From CAIYZT01 sp947461435 (GTDB lineage: Bacteria; Pseudomonadota; Alphaproteobacteria; Rhodobacterales; Rhodobacteraceae), in the NCBI GenBank assembly GCA_965284435.1, contig OZ260083.1:1054001-1118000 (forward strand): a stretch of 64,000 nt of DNA, written 5' to 3'. The notes beneath the pieces were generated by a model. The model was given only the letters and a program-made list of their open reading frames with translations. It made no database searches and had not been told where the DNA came from. Shown piece after piece: positions 1 to 7,323 of the stretch (position 1 is its first letter; every line of letters starts with the position of its first letter). Both the position numbers and the translations under genes were made by a program.

Positions 1-27
1 CACGCCCACGCGTACCGTCTTCACCAT
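1..27 (-). CDS. 5' end of a gene, possibly Gfo/Idh/MocA-type oxidoreductase (partial)
   Basis: Only nine codons lie in the window. Read on the minus strand from an ATG at 27-25 they give MVKTVRVGV, and a GGAGG-type ribosome binding site lies just upstream (about 33-39). A basic stretch followed by V-R-V-G-V is how many NAD(P)-binding Gfo/Idh/MocA dehydrogenases begin, and the neighbouring genes encode carbohydrate enzymes including one such dehydrogenase. The gene lies 85 bp downstream of the LuxR-type regulator on the same strand, so the two may be co-transcribed. The start is well supported by the ribosome binding site. The family is a guess from nine residues, and many other Rossmann-fold proteins begin this way. 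Confidence 0.35.
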
Positions 28-112
28 GGCGATCCCTCCGCTGACGACCCGCCGAGTCGGGCCTTCGTCGAATGATGGGTCACTCATGGCGTTGCGAAAA
101 TAGTGCCATTGG

Positions 113-1144
113 TCATGATTGGCGCAAGGCTGCCATATACTCGCCGAACAACTCGCGCTCTGTGGTGATGTCAAGTTTGCGGTAAATCGCCAGACGGTAG
201 TTCTTGATCGTGCCGCGCGACAGGTTCAACTTTCGCGCAATTTCGATGACGGGATACCCCTGCAAGGTCAGCATGACGACATCCTGTTCGCGCTCACTCA
301 GCGGGGCTGACATCGAAATCGGCAAACTTCGGGCGGTGAACGGTTCAAGCCGCGCCCCCATATCCGGGGCCAATTCATCACAAAATCCACCGGGGGCCGG
401 GCCGAAATCGGGGGGCAACTGCGTGCGGCGCAGGGCCAGCTGTCCGGCCAGACGCAAGGTGCACGGACCCCGTGTTGCCAGGCTGGCTACCGCGTCGGCG
501 ATCAGGGGGTCTTGCGCGCACGTGTTCCACGCGGTTGTCGTGAACACCTCGATGCCATGCAGGTCAACAAACCGCAGCGGCCGTTCAGACCCGATGGGCG
601 AATTTCCCGGATCGACGCCTGCGGTCACAAAAATGCTCAGATGCCGCCGGTGCAAGGCGGCCAGCAAGGGAAAAAGACGGCGAACGCGGGAAACTTCTGC
701 CTGCGTGAACACACCCTTGGCCCGATCCAGAATAAGCGTGGGCGACGCATCGCCAATCGGCGGAAGGAAGACAGCGATTTCATCATGAATGGCCATGGCC
801 GTCAGAAATTCGCGCGCATAGCGGCTTTTGCCAATCCCCGCATCCATGGCCCGCAAGCGATAGGTGCCGGTCTCTCCGCCATTTTTCCAATGCGCATAAA
901 AGGGATCAAAGGCGAAGTAGTGATTGTAATAGGCCGTCATCGCAGCCGTCGGCTCGACGCGGGGGATGATCAGGTCCGGCGGCGCAGCCCGGGAATAACG
1001 CACCAACGCCGCAAGATCATGGGTGGCCGCGGTGCCCAGAATATCCAGCAAGGCATCATAAAACCCACCTGTCCCAAGTTTGTCGATGGCTCGGGCGGCC
1101 ATGGCTGTGATGTCGCTGTCCGCAAACGGGTTCCGCTGGCTCAT
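113..1144 (-). CDS. LuxR-family transcriptional regulator
   Basis: This is a 343-aa DNA-binding regulator. The C-terminal ~60 residues form a LuxR/FixJ-type helix-turn-helix: LSEREQDVV, then GYPVIEIARKLNLSRGTIKN and the recognition-helix end YRLAIYRKLDI. The N-terminal ~270 residues are not recognised; they contain no receiver domain (no Asp pocket), so the input is probably a ligand or partner protein. The start is the ATG at 1144-1142, preceded by GGGGAGAGAC; the frame stays open far upstream, but that part overlaps the divergent gene and is not coding. It is transcribed divergently from the sugar-enzyme genes across a 138-bp gap, a typical place for a local regulator. Regulation of those genes is inferred from position only. 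Confidence 0.85.
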   Translation of the reverse strand: MSQRNPFADSDITAMAARAIDKLGTGGFYDALLDILGTAATHDLAALVRYSRAAPPDLIIPRVEPTAAMTAYYNHYFAFDPFYAHWKNGGETGTYRLRAMDAGIGKSRYAREFLTAMAIHDEIAVFLPPIGDASPTLILDRAKGVFTQAEVSRVRRLFPLLAALHRRHLSIFVTAGVDPGNSPIGSERPLRFVDLHGIEVFTTTAWNTCAQDPLIADAVASLATRGPCTLRLAGQLALRRTQLPPDFGPAPGGFCDELAPDMGARLEPFTARSLPISMSAPLSEREQDVVMLTLQGYPVIEIARKLNLSRGTIKNYRLAIYRKLDITTERELFGEYMAALRQS

Positions 1145-1282
1145 GGTCTCTCCCCACCGCAACAGTGTCGCATGGCAACGGCAGCGCGCAACATGACTTT
1201 TGGCATATGTCAGGTCCGAATGGTTGATGGGCCCCGCGGGTGGGCCTAGTGTGACCGCAATCTGAGTCAGAAAGCCAGATCC

Positions 1283-2140
1283 ATGAAACTTGGCAATGCA
1301 CCCTGCTCGTGGGGCGTCTTCTACCCGACCGGCAACACCATCACTGCCGAGGGTTATCTGGATGCTGTCGCGCGCGCCGGATACCGGTTCACCGAACTTG
1401 GCCCCTTGGGGTTCATGGGGCAGGACCCGGCACGGATCGCCGAGGCGCTGAAATCCCGCGGGCTGGAACCGGCGGGCGCCTGCCATGTTCACACCTTGGC
1501 AGATCCCGCCTCCAAACCGGCCCTGATCGCAGATCTGCACCGCTGGGGGCACCTGCTGTCGGCGCTTGGCGCCCCGACCCTTGTTCTGATGGACGAAAGC
1601 GAATGGTATCCCCCGGCCCATCCCGGCCGGGTTGATCGCACAGGTTGGCAAACGGCGATCTCCATGATCCGCGACGCCCACCAAATGATGGCCGACCAGT
1701 ATGGCATCGCACTCTACATTCATCCCCACGTCGGCACCTGCATCGAGCGGGAAGATCAGATCAACCGTTTGCTGGACGAAACCGATGTTGCTGTCTGCTT
1801 TGACACCGGTCACCACGCCTTTTGGGATCAAGATGTCTTGTCCTACATGGATCAGATCTGGAACCGGATCCGAATGGTTCACTTGAAAAATGTCGATCCT
1901 CAGGTGCGCGCCCGGGTTTTGCAGGGCGACCTTGGGGTCAACGCGTCATTTGCGGCGGGCGTGATGTCTCCGCTCATGCAGGGCGCTGTGGATATCCCGG
2001 CCGTCGTGCGCAAGATGGTGTCCAAAGGATACGATGGCTTTTGCATCGTTGAACAGGATCTGGCCGAAGGGGCGGGATCCTCGCCCGAGGATCTGGCCAC
2101 CAGAAACCTGACGTTTCTGCACTCTGTGATGGCGGACTAG
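1283..2140 (+). CDS. Sugar phosphate isomerase/epimerase (IolE-like TIM barrel)
   Basis: This 285-aa protein belongs to the AP-endonuclease-2/xylose-isomerase-like TIM-barrel superfamily, which includes inosose dehydratases (IolE), hydroxypyruvate isomerases and sugar epimerases. The opening NAPCSWGVFYP is typical of the IolE-like branch. Metal-ligand positions can be seen as ...YIHPHVGT..., FDTGHHAFW, MVHLKNVD and the C-terminal IVEQDL. It is the first gene of a compact set: the NagB-like gene starts 3 bp after its stop and the dehydrogenase overlaps nothing but follows within 2 bp. The likely role is isomerisation or dehydration of a keto-cyclitol or keto-sugar made by the downstream dehydrogenase. 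The exact substrate cannot be read from sequence. Confidence 0.82.
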   Translation: MKLGNAPCSWGVFYPTGNTITAEGYLDAVARAGYRFTELGPLGFMGQDPARIAEALKSRGLEPAGACHVHTLADPASKPALIADLHRWGHLLSALGAPTLVLMDESEWYPPAHPGRVDRTGWQTAISMIRDAHQMMADQYGIALYIHPHVGTCIEREDQINRLLDETDVAVCFDTGHHAFWDQDVLSYMDQIWNRIRMVHLKNVDPQVRARVLQGDLGVNASFAAGVMSPLMQGAVDIPAVVRKMVSKGYDGFCIVEQDLAEGAGSSPEDLATRNLTFLHSVMAD

Positions 2141-2143
2141 CCG

Positions 2144-2923
2144 ATGCGCCGGATCAGCATCTTCGACACGCCCGAAGATCTTGGCCTCGCCGCCGCGATT
2201 GATATCGCCGACCGTATTGCCGCCAAACAGGGCCGCTTTGTTCTGGGCTGCCCCGGGGGCAGAAGCCCCCAACCGGTCTACAAGGCTTTGGGGCAGATCG
2301 CTTCCCGCTCCCAATTGGATTTGTCCCGTCTGATCATCTTGATGATGGATGATTACGTCTTGCCGCAGGCACCGGGCTTTGCCCATGTCGCGGACGATGC
2401 GCATTACAGCTGCCGCCGTTTTGCCAGATACGACATTCAGGCCGTGCTGAACGCCGGACTTCCCGCCCATCGGCGCATTGCCGATGCCAATATCTGGTTT
2501 CCAGATCCAAACAAAGCGCCAGATTATGACCGCCGCATCGAAGCGGCCGGCGGCATAGACTTTTTCCTGTTGGCCAGCGGCGCAGGAGATGGGCACGTCG
2601 CCTTCAACCCTCCCGGTTCCCCCTTTGACAGCGAGTCAAGGATTGTGACCCTTGCCGAACAAACACGAACGGATAATCTGCAAACCTTTCCCGATTTTGC
2701 TGGCCTGCACGACGTGCCGCGTCATGGGGTTACAGTCGGGATCAAGACCATTGTGACCCAGACGCGCGCCGCCGGCATGCTGGTTTGGGGAGATGACAAA
2801 AAACGCGCGTTTCGGCACCTGTCCTCGGCCCGGCACTATGACCCCTCTTGGCCGGCCACGGTTTGGGCGGCGTGTCAGAATTCCACCTTGTACGCAGACC
2901 GCGCCGCCTTTGAAGGAGGGTGA
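2144..2923 (+). CDS. NagB/6-phosphogluconolactonase-like sugar-phosphate isomerase or deaminase
   Basis: This 259-aa protein has the NagB/RpiA/CoA-transferase fold. Recognisable blocks are the phosphate loop LGCPGGRSPQPVY (about 34-46), MMDDYV (67-72, where D69 matches general base D72 of E. coli NagB) and SGAGDGHVAFNPPGS (145-159). Asp149 and His151 match NagB D141 and H143, but the position of E148 is proline (P156), so the ring-opening relay is incomplete. The family is glucosamine-6-phosphate deaminase/6-phosphogluconolactonase; the substrate is probably not standard GlcN6P. The start ATG lies 3 bp after the upstream stop, so translational coupling is likely; no strong ribosome binding site is visible. 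It sits between an IolE-like enzyme and an IolG-like dehydrogenase. Confidence 0.78.
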   Translation: MRRISIFDTPEDLGLAAAIDIADRIAAKQGRFVLGCPGGRSPQPVYKALGQIASRSQLDLSRLIILMMDDYVLPQAPGFAHVADDAHYSCRRFARYDIQAVLNAGLPAHRRIADANIWFPDPNKAPDYDRRIEAAGGIDFFLLASGAGDGHVAFNPPGSPFDSESRIVTLAEQTRTDNLQTFPDFAGLHDVPRHGVTVGIKTIVTQTRAAGMLVWGDDKKRAFRHLSSARHYDPSWPATVWAACQNSTLYADRAAFEGG

Positions 2924-2925
2924 CC

Positions 2926-3936
2926 ATGAACCAGAAAAAGATCACGGCCTGCCTTTTCGGGGCGGGCGAAATGGCGACGATCCATGCGACCAATCTGATT
3001 TCCGATCCGCGGGTTGACCTGCGCTATGTGGTCGATCCTTCGTCCGAGCGCGCGCATGCCTTGGCCGCGGCCACGGGCGCGCAGGTGGTTGGCCCGGACG
3101 CCGCCTTTGCCGATCCCGACATTCGCGCTTATCTGATCGCCAGCCCGCCGCGCACCCATGCCGACTATCTTGAACGGGCGGCGGCCACGCAGGCCTATGT
3201 CTTTTGTGAAAAGCCGATCGATCACGACATCGGGCGGATTCTCGATTGCATGGCACGATTGAAGGGGCGCGAAGACCGCGTCCAACTGGGCTTCAATCGC
3301 CGCTTTGATTTTCAGTTCGCACGTTTGAAAGACACCATCCGGGCTGGCCATATCGGAAAGGTGGAACAGGTCCTGATCATCAGCCGCGATCCCGAAGCAC
3401 CTGACGTTGAAGGCTTTATTCATTCCAGTGGCTTGCTCAAGGAAACGGCCATCCACGATTTCGATCTTGTGCGCTGGCTGTTGGATGACGAGCCGGCAGA
3501 GGTCTTTGTCATGGGCGATGCGCTGATCAATCCAGAATATCTGACCGTCGGTCAGATTGACACGACCACCACGGCGCTGCGGATGCGCGGCGGCACGCAT
3601 GTCACGATCCTGAACAGTCTGCGCGCCAGCTTTGGCTATGATCAACGCATAGAGGTTCTGGGCTCCCTCGGGCAGGCGGCTGTCGGAAATGTTCCGGAAT
3701 CTTTGGTTGTTCTGTCGACCGCCGATGGAATCAGGGGGGAAAAGCCGTTGTGGAATTATCCCCAGCGCTATGCGCAGGCCTATCGGTCCGAGATTGCGTC
3801 CTTTGTGCACAGCGTGGCAACCGGGGCCTCCGTCACCCCGAACGCCTTTGACGGTCTGCGCGCCTCCCAAATCGCCGAGGCGGCCTTGCTGTCAATGTCC
3901 TCGCGGCTGCCGGTTCCGTGTGACAATCCCCTTTAG
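2926..3936 (+). CDS. Gfo/Idh/MocA-family oxidoreductase (inositol 2-dehydrogenase-like)
   Basis: This 336-aa NAD(P)-dependent sugar or cyclitol dehydrogenase has an N-terminal Rossmann fold (CLFGAGEMATIHA, 10-22), the family signature CEKPID near residue 97, GFNRRFD near residue 124, and the catalytic HDFDLVRWL stretch near residue 177. These features place it in the Gfo/Idh/MocA family near myo-inositol 2-dehydrogenase (IolG) and related enzymes. I chose the ATG at 2926 because GAAGGAGGG lies at 2912-2920, exactly at ribosome-binding distance; a GTG two codons upstream would lie inside that site. It is the third gene of the compact set. A terminator-like hairpin follows at 4000-4032. Substrate unknown; oxidation of an inositol or related polyol is the likeliest reading. 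Confidence 0.87.
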   Translation: MNQKKITACLFGAGEMATIHATNLISDPRVDLRYVVDPSSERAHALAAATGAQVVGPDAAFADPDIRAYLIASPPRTHADYLERAAATQAYVFCEKPIDHDIGRILDCMARLKGREDRVQLGFNRRFDFQFARLKDTIRAGHIGKVEQVLIISRDPEAPDVEGFIHSSGLLKETAIHDFDLVRWLLDDEPAEVFVMGDALINPEYLTVGQIDTTTTALRMRGGTHVTILNSLRASFGYDQRIEVLGSLGQAAVGNVPESLVVLSTADGIRGEKPLWNYPQRYAQAYRSEIASFVHSVATGASVTPNAFDGLRASQIAEAALLSMSSRLPVPCDNPL

Positions 3937-3999
3937 GCAATGACCCCGCCCGCGGGTAGGTGTGATCCGTCCCAAACCTGCCGGCCGTCGCCGGCTATG

Positions 4000-4032
4000 C
4001 CAAAAAGGGCAAACCCTTTTGGTATAGTTTTT
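4000..4032 (+). terminator. Rho-independent terminator after the dehydrogenase gene
   Basis: A stem of CCAAAA(A)GGG pairs with CCCTTTTGG around a CAAA loop with one bulged A, and a TATAGTTTTT tail follows. It lies about 65 bp after the stop of the Gfo/Idh gene and would close the three-gene unit. The TATAGT within the tail could also serve as a -10 box for the LysR-type gene. Confidence 0.55.
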
Positions 4033-4101
4033 CTAATGAAGTCGCGATCATTTTGTGGTGAAATCGGCGTAGACAGGCATAGTTGAGGACTGTCATGGCG
4101 T

Positions 4102-4138
4102 AATTCGGGGGCCTATATCTCGCCGGTCGCCCTGAATT
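4102..4138 (+). promoter_or_regulatory. Inverted repeat flanking a possible -10 box upstream of the LysR-type gene
   Basis: AATTCGGGG (4102-4110) and CCCTGAATT (4130-4138) are inverted repeats matching at 8 of 9 positions with a 19-bp spacer. The spacer holds TATATC (4114-4119), which could be a -10 box. The repeat ends 15 bp before the LysR-type start codon. An autoregulatory operator is an inference; no good -35 hexamer is visible. Confidence 0.3.
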
Positions 4139-4153
4139 GCTAAGGCAAAACCC

Positions 4154-5074
4154 ATGTCGCTTACGCTTCCTCCGCTGAACTCGTTGCGCGCTTTCGAGGC
4201 CGCCGCCCGCACCGGCAGTTTTGTCTCCGCGGCGCAAGAGCTTGGCGTCTCTCCGGCGGCCATCAGTCAGCATATCCGAAAACTCGAAGATTTCTTGGGA
4301 AAGAACGTGTTTCAGCGGTTGAACAACCGCGTGGTCCTGACAGACGCCGGGCACGCCATCTTCGTATCAACGGCAGAGTCGCTGCAAAACATCTCTCAAA
4401 CCACGCTTGACCTTGTTTCTGATCGGCCGCGATCGCGCTTGGTGATCAGTGTTATTGATTCCGTTGCCGAAAAATGGCTGTTGCCACGCCTGATTGCCTA
4501 TGCGCGCCGTCACACCGATTTTCGTTTTGACCTGCGGGTCGAAGCGGACCCCGTGGATTTTGCCCGGCATAACATTGATCTGCGGTTGTGCTACGGCCTT
4601 GGTCTGTATCCCGATCTGCGGGTGGAATTTCTGGCGCGCGATTCTGTTCAGCCGATGTGCAGCCCTGACTATCTGCGCCGCAACCCGGACGTCTTGCGCG
4701 CGGGGATGGCGGCCGTCCCGGGCGGTGATTTGTTGCACACCAGTTGGGGCCCCACTTTTGGCTCCAACCCCACATGGCAGTCTTGGTTTCAGCGGGCGAA
4801 TTTGCCAGCGCCGCCACCCGGTGGGTTTCAGGTCGGGCGATCTGCCCTTGCCCTTGATCTGGCCGAGGCTGGCCTTGGCGTTGCCTTGGCACAGCGGATG
4901 CTGGGCTCTGCCCATATCGCCGAGGGTCGGTTGGTCCCACTGTCAGACATCACGCTGGATCTTGGGCATGACTACTGCCTTGTTCACCCCCCGGGCGCCG
5001 CCCGCAAGCGAACGCTGACGGCGCTTTTCGATTGGCTGCTTGCCAATGTGGACCCTCTCTCCCTTGAACCATAA
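4154..5074 (+). CDS. LysR-family transcriptional regulator (GcvA-like)
   Basis: This is a 306-aa LysR-type regulator. The N-terminal winged helix-turn-helix is clear (LNSLRAFEAAARTGSFVSAA, then ELGVSPAAISQHIRKLE, ending FQRLNNRVVLTDAG), followed by a periplasmic-binding-protein-like effector domain (about 90-300). The wording of the helix-turn-helix resembles the GcvA subgroup. It is transcribed in the same direction as the upstream sugar-enzyme genes but behind a terminator, and it converges on the PAS-protein gene, so its target is not obvious. A possible operator overlaps its upstream region. Effector and regulon cannot be predicted. Confidence 0.9.
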   Translation: MSLTLPPLNSLRAFEAAARTGSFVSAAQELGVSPAAISQHIRKLEDFLGKNVFQRLNNRVVLTDAGHAIFVSTAESLQNISQTTLDLVSDRPRSRLVISVIDSVAEKWLLPRLIAYARRHTDFRFDLRVEADPVDFARHNIDLRLCYGLGLYPDLRVEFLARDSVQPMCSPDYLRRNPDVLRAGMAAVPGGDLLHTSWGPTFGSNPTWQSWFQRANLPAPPPGGFQVGRSALALDLAEAGLGVALAQRMLGSAHIAEGRLVPLSDITLDLGHDYCLVHPPGAARKRTLTALFDWLLANVDPLSLEP

Positions 5075-5170
5075 CGCCGCTTTCGCCTCGCTGCCAATCG
5101 GCCCAAACCCGCGCGTTTTGCCTGTGACGGTCCGGCAGCGCACAGCGTAGATTAGGTGTCTCCAGCCGTG

Positions 5171-6424
5171 TTACCAAACCGTTTTCTCGGCTTGCCGCTG
5201 ATAGCTGTGGATCCCGGTTTGGATCGCGATGCATAGATCCATCAAACTTAACAAATGTTCATTAATGGCAACGTGCCGGGTATCCAATTGGTCAATCGTC
5301 GCGGCAAGGCCAATACCGGCGCTGCCCAAACGACCGCTTTCCACCCGGCCCATGACGCGGATGGTGTCTAGGCCCAGCATCCGGCGGCGAACCTCTCCGG
5401 CGACCACGTTCAACTCACCAGAAACCACCTCGGCCTTTCCCAAAGAGGCGTGGGACAGCACCGTGTATTTTTCGCTGACACCCGACAAGATGCGCCGCTC
5501 CTCCGGCAAATCCAGCGACGTGGCCCCGGCGCTTTCACTGCCGAACTGACGCCCGATCGCAGAAAGAAATCGTTCGATTCCCGTCAGAAAGAATCCCTCT
5601 CCAAGGATTTGCGTCATCGTCAGCACCAGGTTGCCATCTTGTCCGGCAAATCCCTCTAACCGGCGCAAGATTTCAGACGATGCAAATCGGTAGTTGTCCG
5701 AGATCGCTGAAATCGGCCCGCCCGACGGTTCCAGCCGAGAGGCGATGATCCGCATATTGGTCGGGATGGACTGAAGTGCATCGAAATCTGCCAAAACCAG
5801 TTCCTGCTGTTTCAACGCGGCCGCCAGACTGGATTTGACCGCAACCAAGGCGCGTTCGCGCAAGGGATTGGCCCGATCGATTGCCTTTTCAAGCGACAGG
5901 ATCTCTTGGTCCAAGGCACTGGAGATGAAGTCTGAATAGCTGGCAAACCCCAGGTCCGACACTTTCTTTTGCAAATGCTCAAGAATCGCTTCTGGTGGCA
6001 GGGATCGGGTCTCTTCCAGCTTCCCCAACTCCGCATACAGCGATTTGACCTCGGCAAATAATGCGCCCGACGGCTTGATCTGCCCCGATATGAAACCGCC
6101 TTCACAAGGCACGATGACCGCCAAGACCCAATACCAACCGCCCCGGGCCGACTTGTTCTTGAGATAGGCCATAAAGGCCTGCCCCTCGTTCAACGATTTC
6201 CACATCAGCCAAAAAATGACCTTGGGCGTGTCGGGGTGACGAACGATATTGTGCGGTGCTCCGATCGACGTGCCCGGTTCGCGGCCCGCCAGCCGATGAA
6301 AGACGGCATTCGCGGCGCTGATGACTCCCCGATTGTCGGTCCGCGAATACAAGACTTCGGTGGCCCCAAAAACCTCTTCTCCGGGTTCGGTCGGTGCGGC
6401 GTTGAATGCTTTGTTAAAGGTCAT
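5171..6424 (-). CDS. PAS-domain protein with a diverged chemoreceptor-like tail (Aer-like)
   Basis: This 417-aa protein has an N-terminal PAS domain of the Aer type: VISAANAVFHRLAG, HNIVRHPDTPK, then a W-rich core ending GGWYWVLAVIVPCEGG. No transmembrane segment or HAMP domain is visible. The C-terminal half is helical, and near the end reads LDTIRVMGRVESGRLGSAGI then GLAATIDQL, which has the spacing of an MCP hairpin tip (ALNAAIEAARAG, then GFAVVA) but with most signature residues changed. It is divergent from the che genes and probably a soluble redox or oxygen sensor linked to chemotaxis. I chose the ATG at 6424; a TTG at 6460 would add 12 residues, and neither start has a strong ribosome binding site. 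Confidence 0.78.
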   Translation of the reverse strand: MTFNKAFNAAPTEPGEEVFGATEVLYSRTDNRGVISAANAVFHRLAGREPGTSIGAPHNIVRHPDTPKVIFWLMWKSLNEGQAFMAYLKNKSARGGWYWVLAVIVPCEGGFISGQIKPSGALFAEVKSLYAELGKLEETRSLPPEAILEHLQKKVSDLGFASYSDFISSALDQEILSLEKAIDRANPLRERALVAVKSSLAAALKQQELVLADFDALQSIPTNMRIIASRLEPSGGPISAISDNYRFASSEILRRLEGFAGQDGNLVLTMTQILGEGFFLTGIERFLSAIGRQFGSESAGATSLDLPEERRILSGVSEKYTVLSHASLGKAEVVSGELNVVAGEVRRRMLGLDTIRVMGRVESGRLGSAGIGLAATIDQLDTRHVAINEHLLSLMDLCIAIQTGIHSYQRQAEKTVW

Positions 6425-6663
6425 GTGGGGGCCTGTGGTTTCTGGTTTCAGAAGGCTCAACCTACCGTACAGGCATTAAGCCTTGGTAATTTCCCGGCCG
6501 CCAAACCCGAACCCGGCCCGCAGAATGGTGAAATTTTTAGGGAAAAGCCGAAGGTCGGGGCTGGGGCCGGAAATCTTTTCTTAAGACCGCAACCCTAATC
6601 CTTTGGCCAGTTTTATCGAAAAGGCGCCGCAGGACGGCGGGGGCGAGAAGGCAGATCTGCAGC

Positions 6664-6951
6664 ATGGGCAAGACTTGGAAGACGTTTGACCTGACCGAAA
6701 CATTCAGTCCCATCGAAGATGTCAGCCTTCAGGAATTCTTGAAGGCCAACGCCAAATTCAACGTCCGCGTTCAATTCGGCGCTTTGCGCAGACTGGACCC
6801 GATGATGATCGAACTTCTGTTGTGTGCGGCGAAGGCGGCGCAGGCAAACGGTTTGGCCTTCGAACTTGGCAACGTCCCTGCCGAGATTGATCGCGTCCTG
6901 ACGCGTTTGGGTGTGAACGAAGAGATATTGGTTCGAAAGGTGTTGGTATGA
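6664..6951 (+). CDS. STAS-domain protein of the chemotaxis cluster
   Basis: This 95-aa protein is a single STAS domain (anti-anti-sigma type fold): strand FNVRVQFGALRRLDPMMIEL, then LLCAAKAAQANGLAFELGNV, then a C-terminal helix IDRVLTRLGVNEEIL. The usual phosphorylatable Ser/Thr after the conserved Asp is absent (LDPMM), so regulation by kinase phosphorylation is unlikely. Its stop overlaps the cheY start by 4 bp (ATGA). Small STAS proteins head chemotaxis clusters in Rhodobacterales; the role is unproven and might be scaffolding of the array or of CheA. No clear promoter was found in the 239 bp between it and the divergent PAS gene. Confidence 0.75.
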   Translation: MGKTWKTFDLTETFSPIEDVSLQEFLKANAKFNVRVQFGALRRLDPMMIELLLCAAKAAQANGLAFELGNVPAEIDRVLTRLGVNEEILVRKVLV

Positions 6952-7322
6952 CGATCAAGGTTTTGGCAATCGATGATTCCCGCACGATCCGGAGTCTTGT
7001 GCACAAGGTGATGGTGGATGCGGGCTTTACATGCGCCCTGGCGGATGACGGCGTTCAAGGCGTTGCCAAATTCAAGGAAGATCCGCCGGATGTGGTGATC
7101 ACGGATCTGAACATGCCCAACATGGATGGCTACGGCGTGATTTCCGCCATTCGCGACGGCCGTATTCATCGAAACGTCCCGATTTTGGTGCTGACCACGG
7201 AAAGCGCGCCGCACCTGAAGGCCCGAGCGCGTGAGGCCGGGGCCACCGGATGGATTGTCAAACCCTTCGATGACGAAGCCATCATTTCTGTCGTGCGCCG
7301 TGTCACGGGGGCGAAAGGGTAA
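6948..7322 (+). CDS. cheY: Chemotaxis response regulator CheY (copy 1)
   Basis: This is a 124-aa single receiver domain. The acidic pocket is IDD (9-10), the phospho-acceptor is Asp53 in VITDLNMP, the conserved Thr is at 83-84 (VLTTES) and the lysine is Lys105 (VKPFDD). It takes phosphate from CheA and either acts on the flagellar motor or serves as a phosphate sink. The start overlaps the STAS gene by 4 bp and cheA begins 1 bp after its stop, so it is tightly coupled to both. A second CheY lies 3.5 kb downstream; which of the two drives the motor cannot be told from sequence. Confidence 0.92.
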   Translation: MTIKVLAIDDSRTIRSLVHKVMVDAGFTCALADDGVQGVAKFKEDPPDVVITDLNMPNMDGYGVISAIRDGRIHRNVPILVLTTESAPHLKARAREAGATGWIVKPFDDEAIISVVRRVTGAKG

Positions 7323-7323
7323 C

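Noticed and set aside
1225..1250. GGCCC/GGGCC dyad in the LuxR-IolE gap as a LuxR operator
   Set aside because: The arms are only 5 bp and the site does not resemble a 20-bp lux-type box; too weak to claim.
1145..1882. N-terminal extension of the LuxR-type gene to 589 codons
   Set aside because: It would overlap the divergent IolE-like gene completely; the ATG at 1144 has a good ribosome binding site and normal length.
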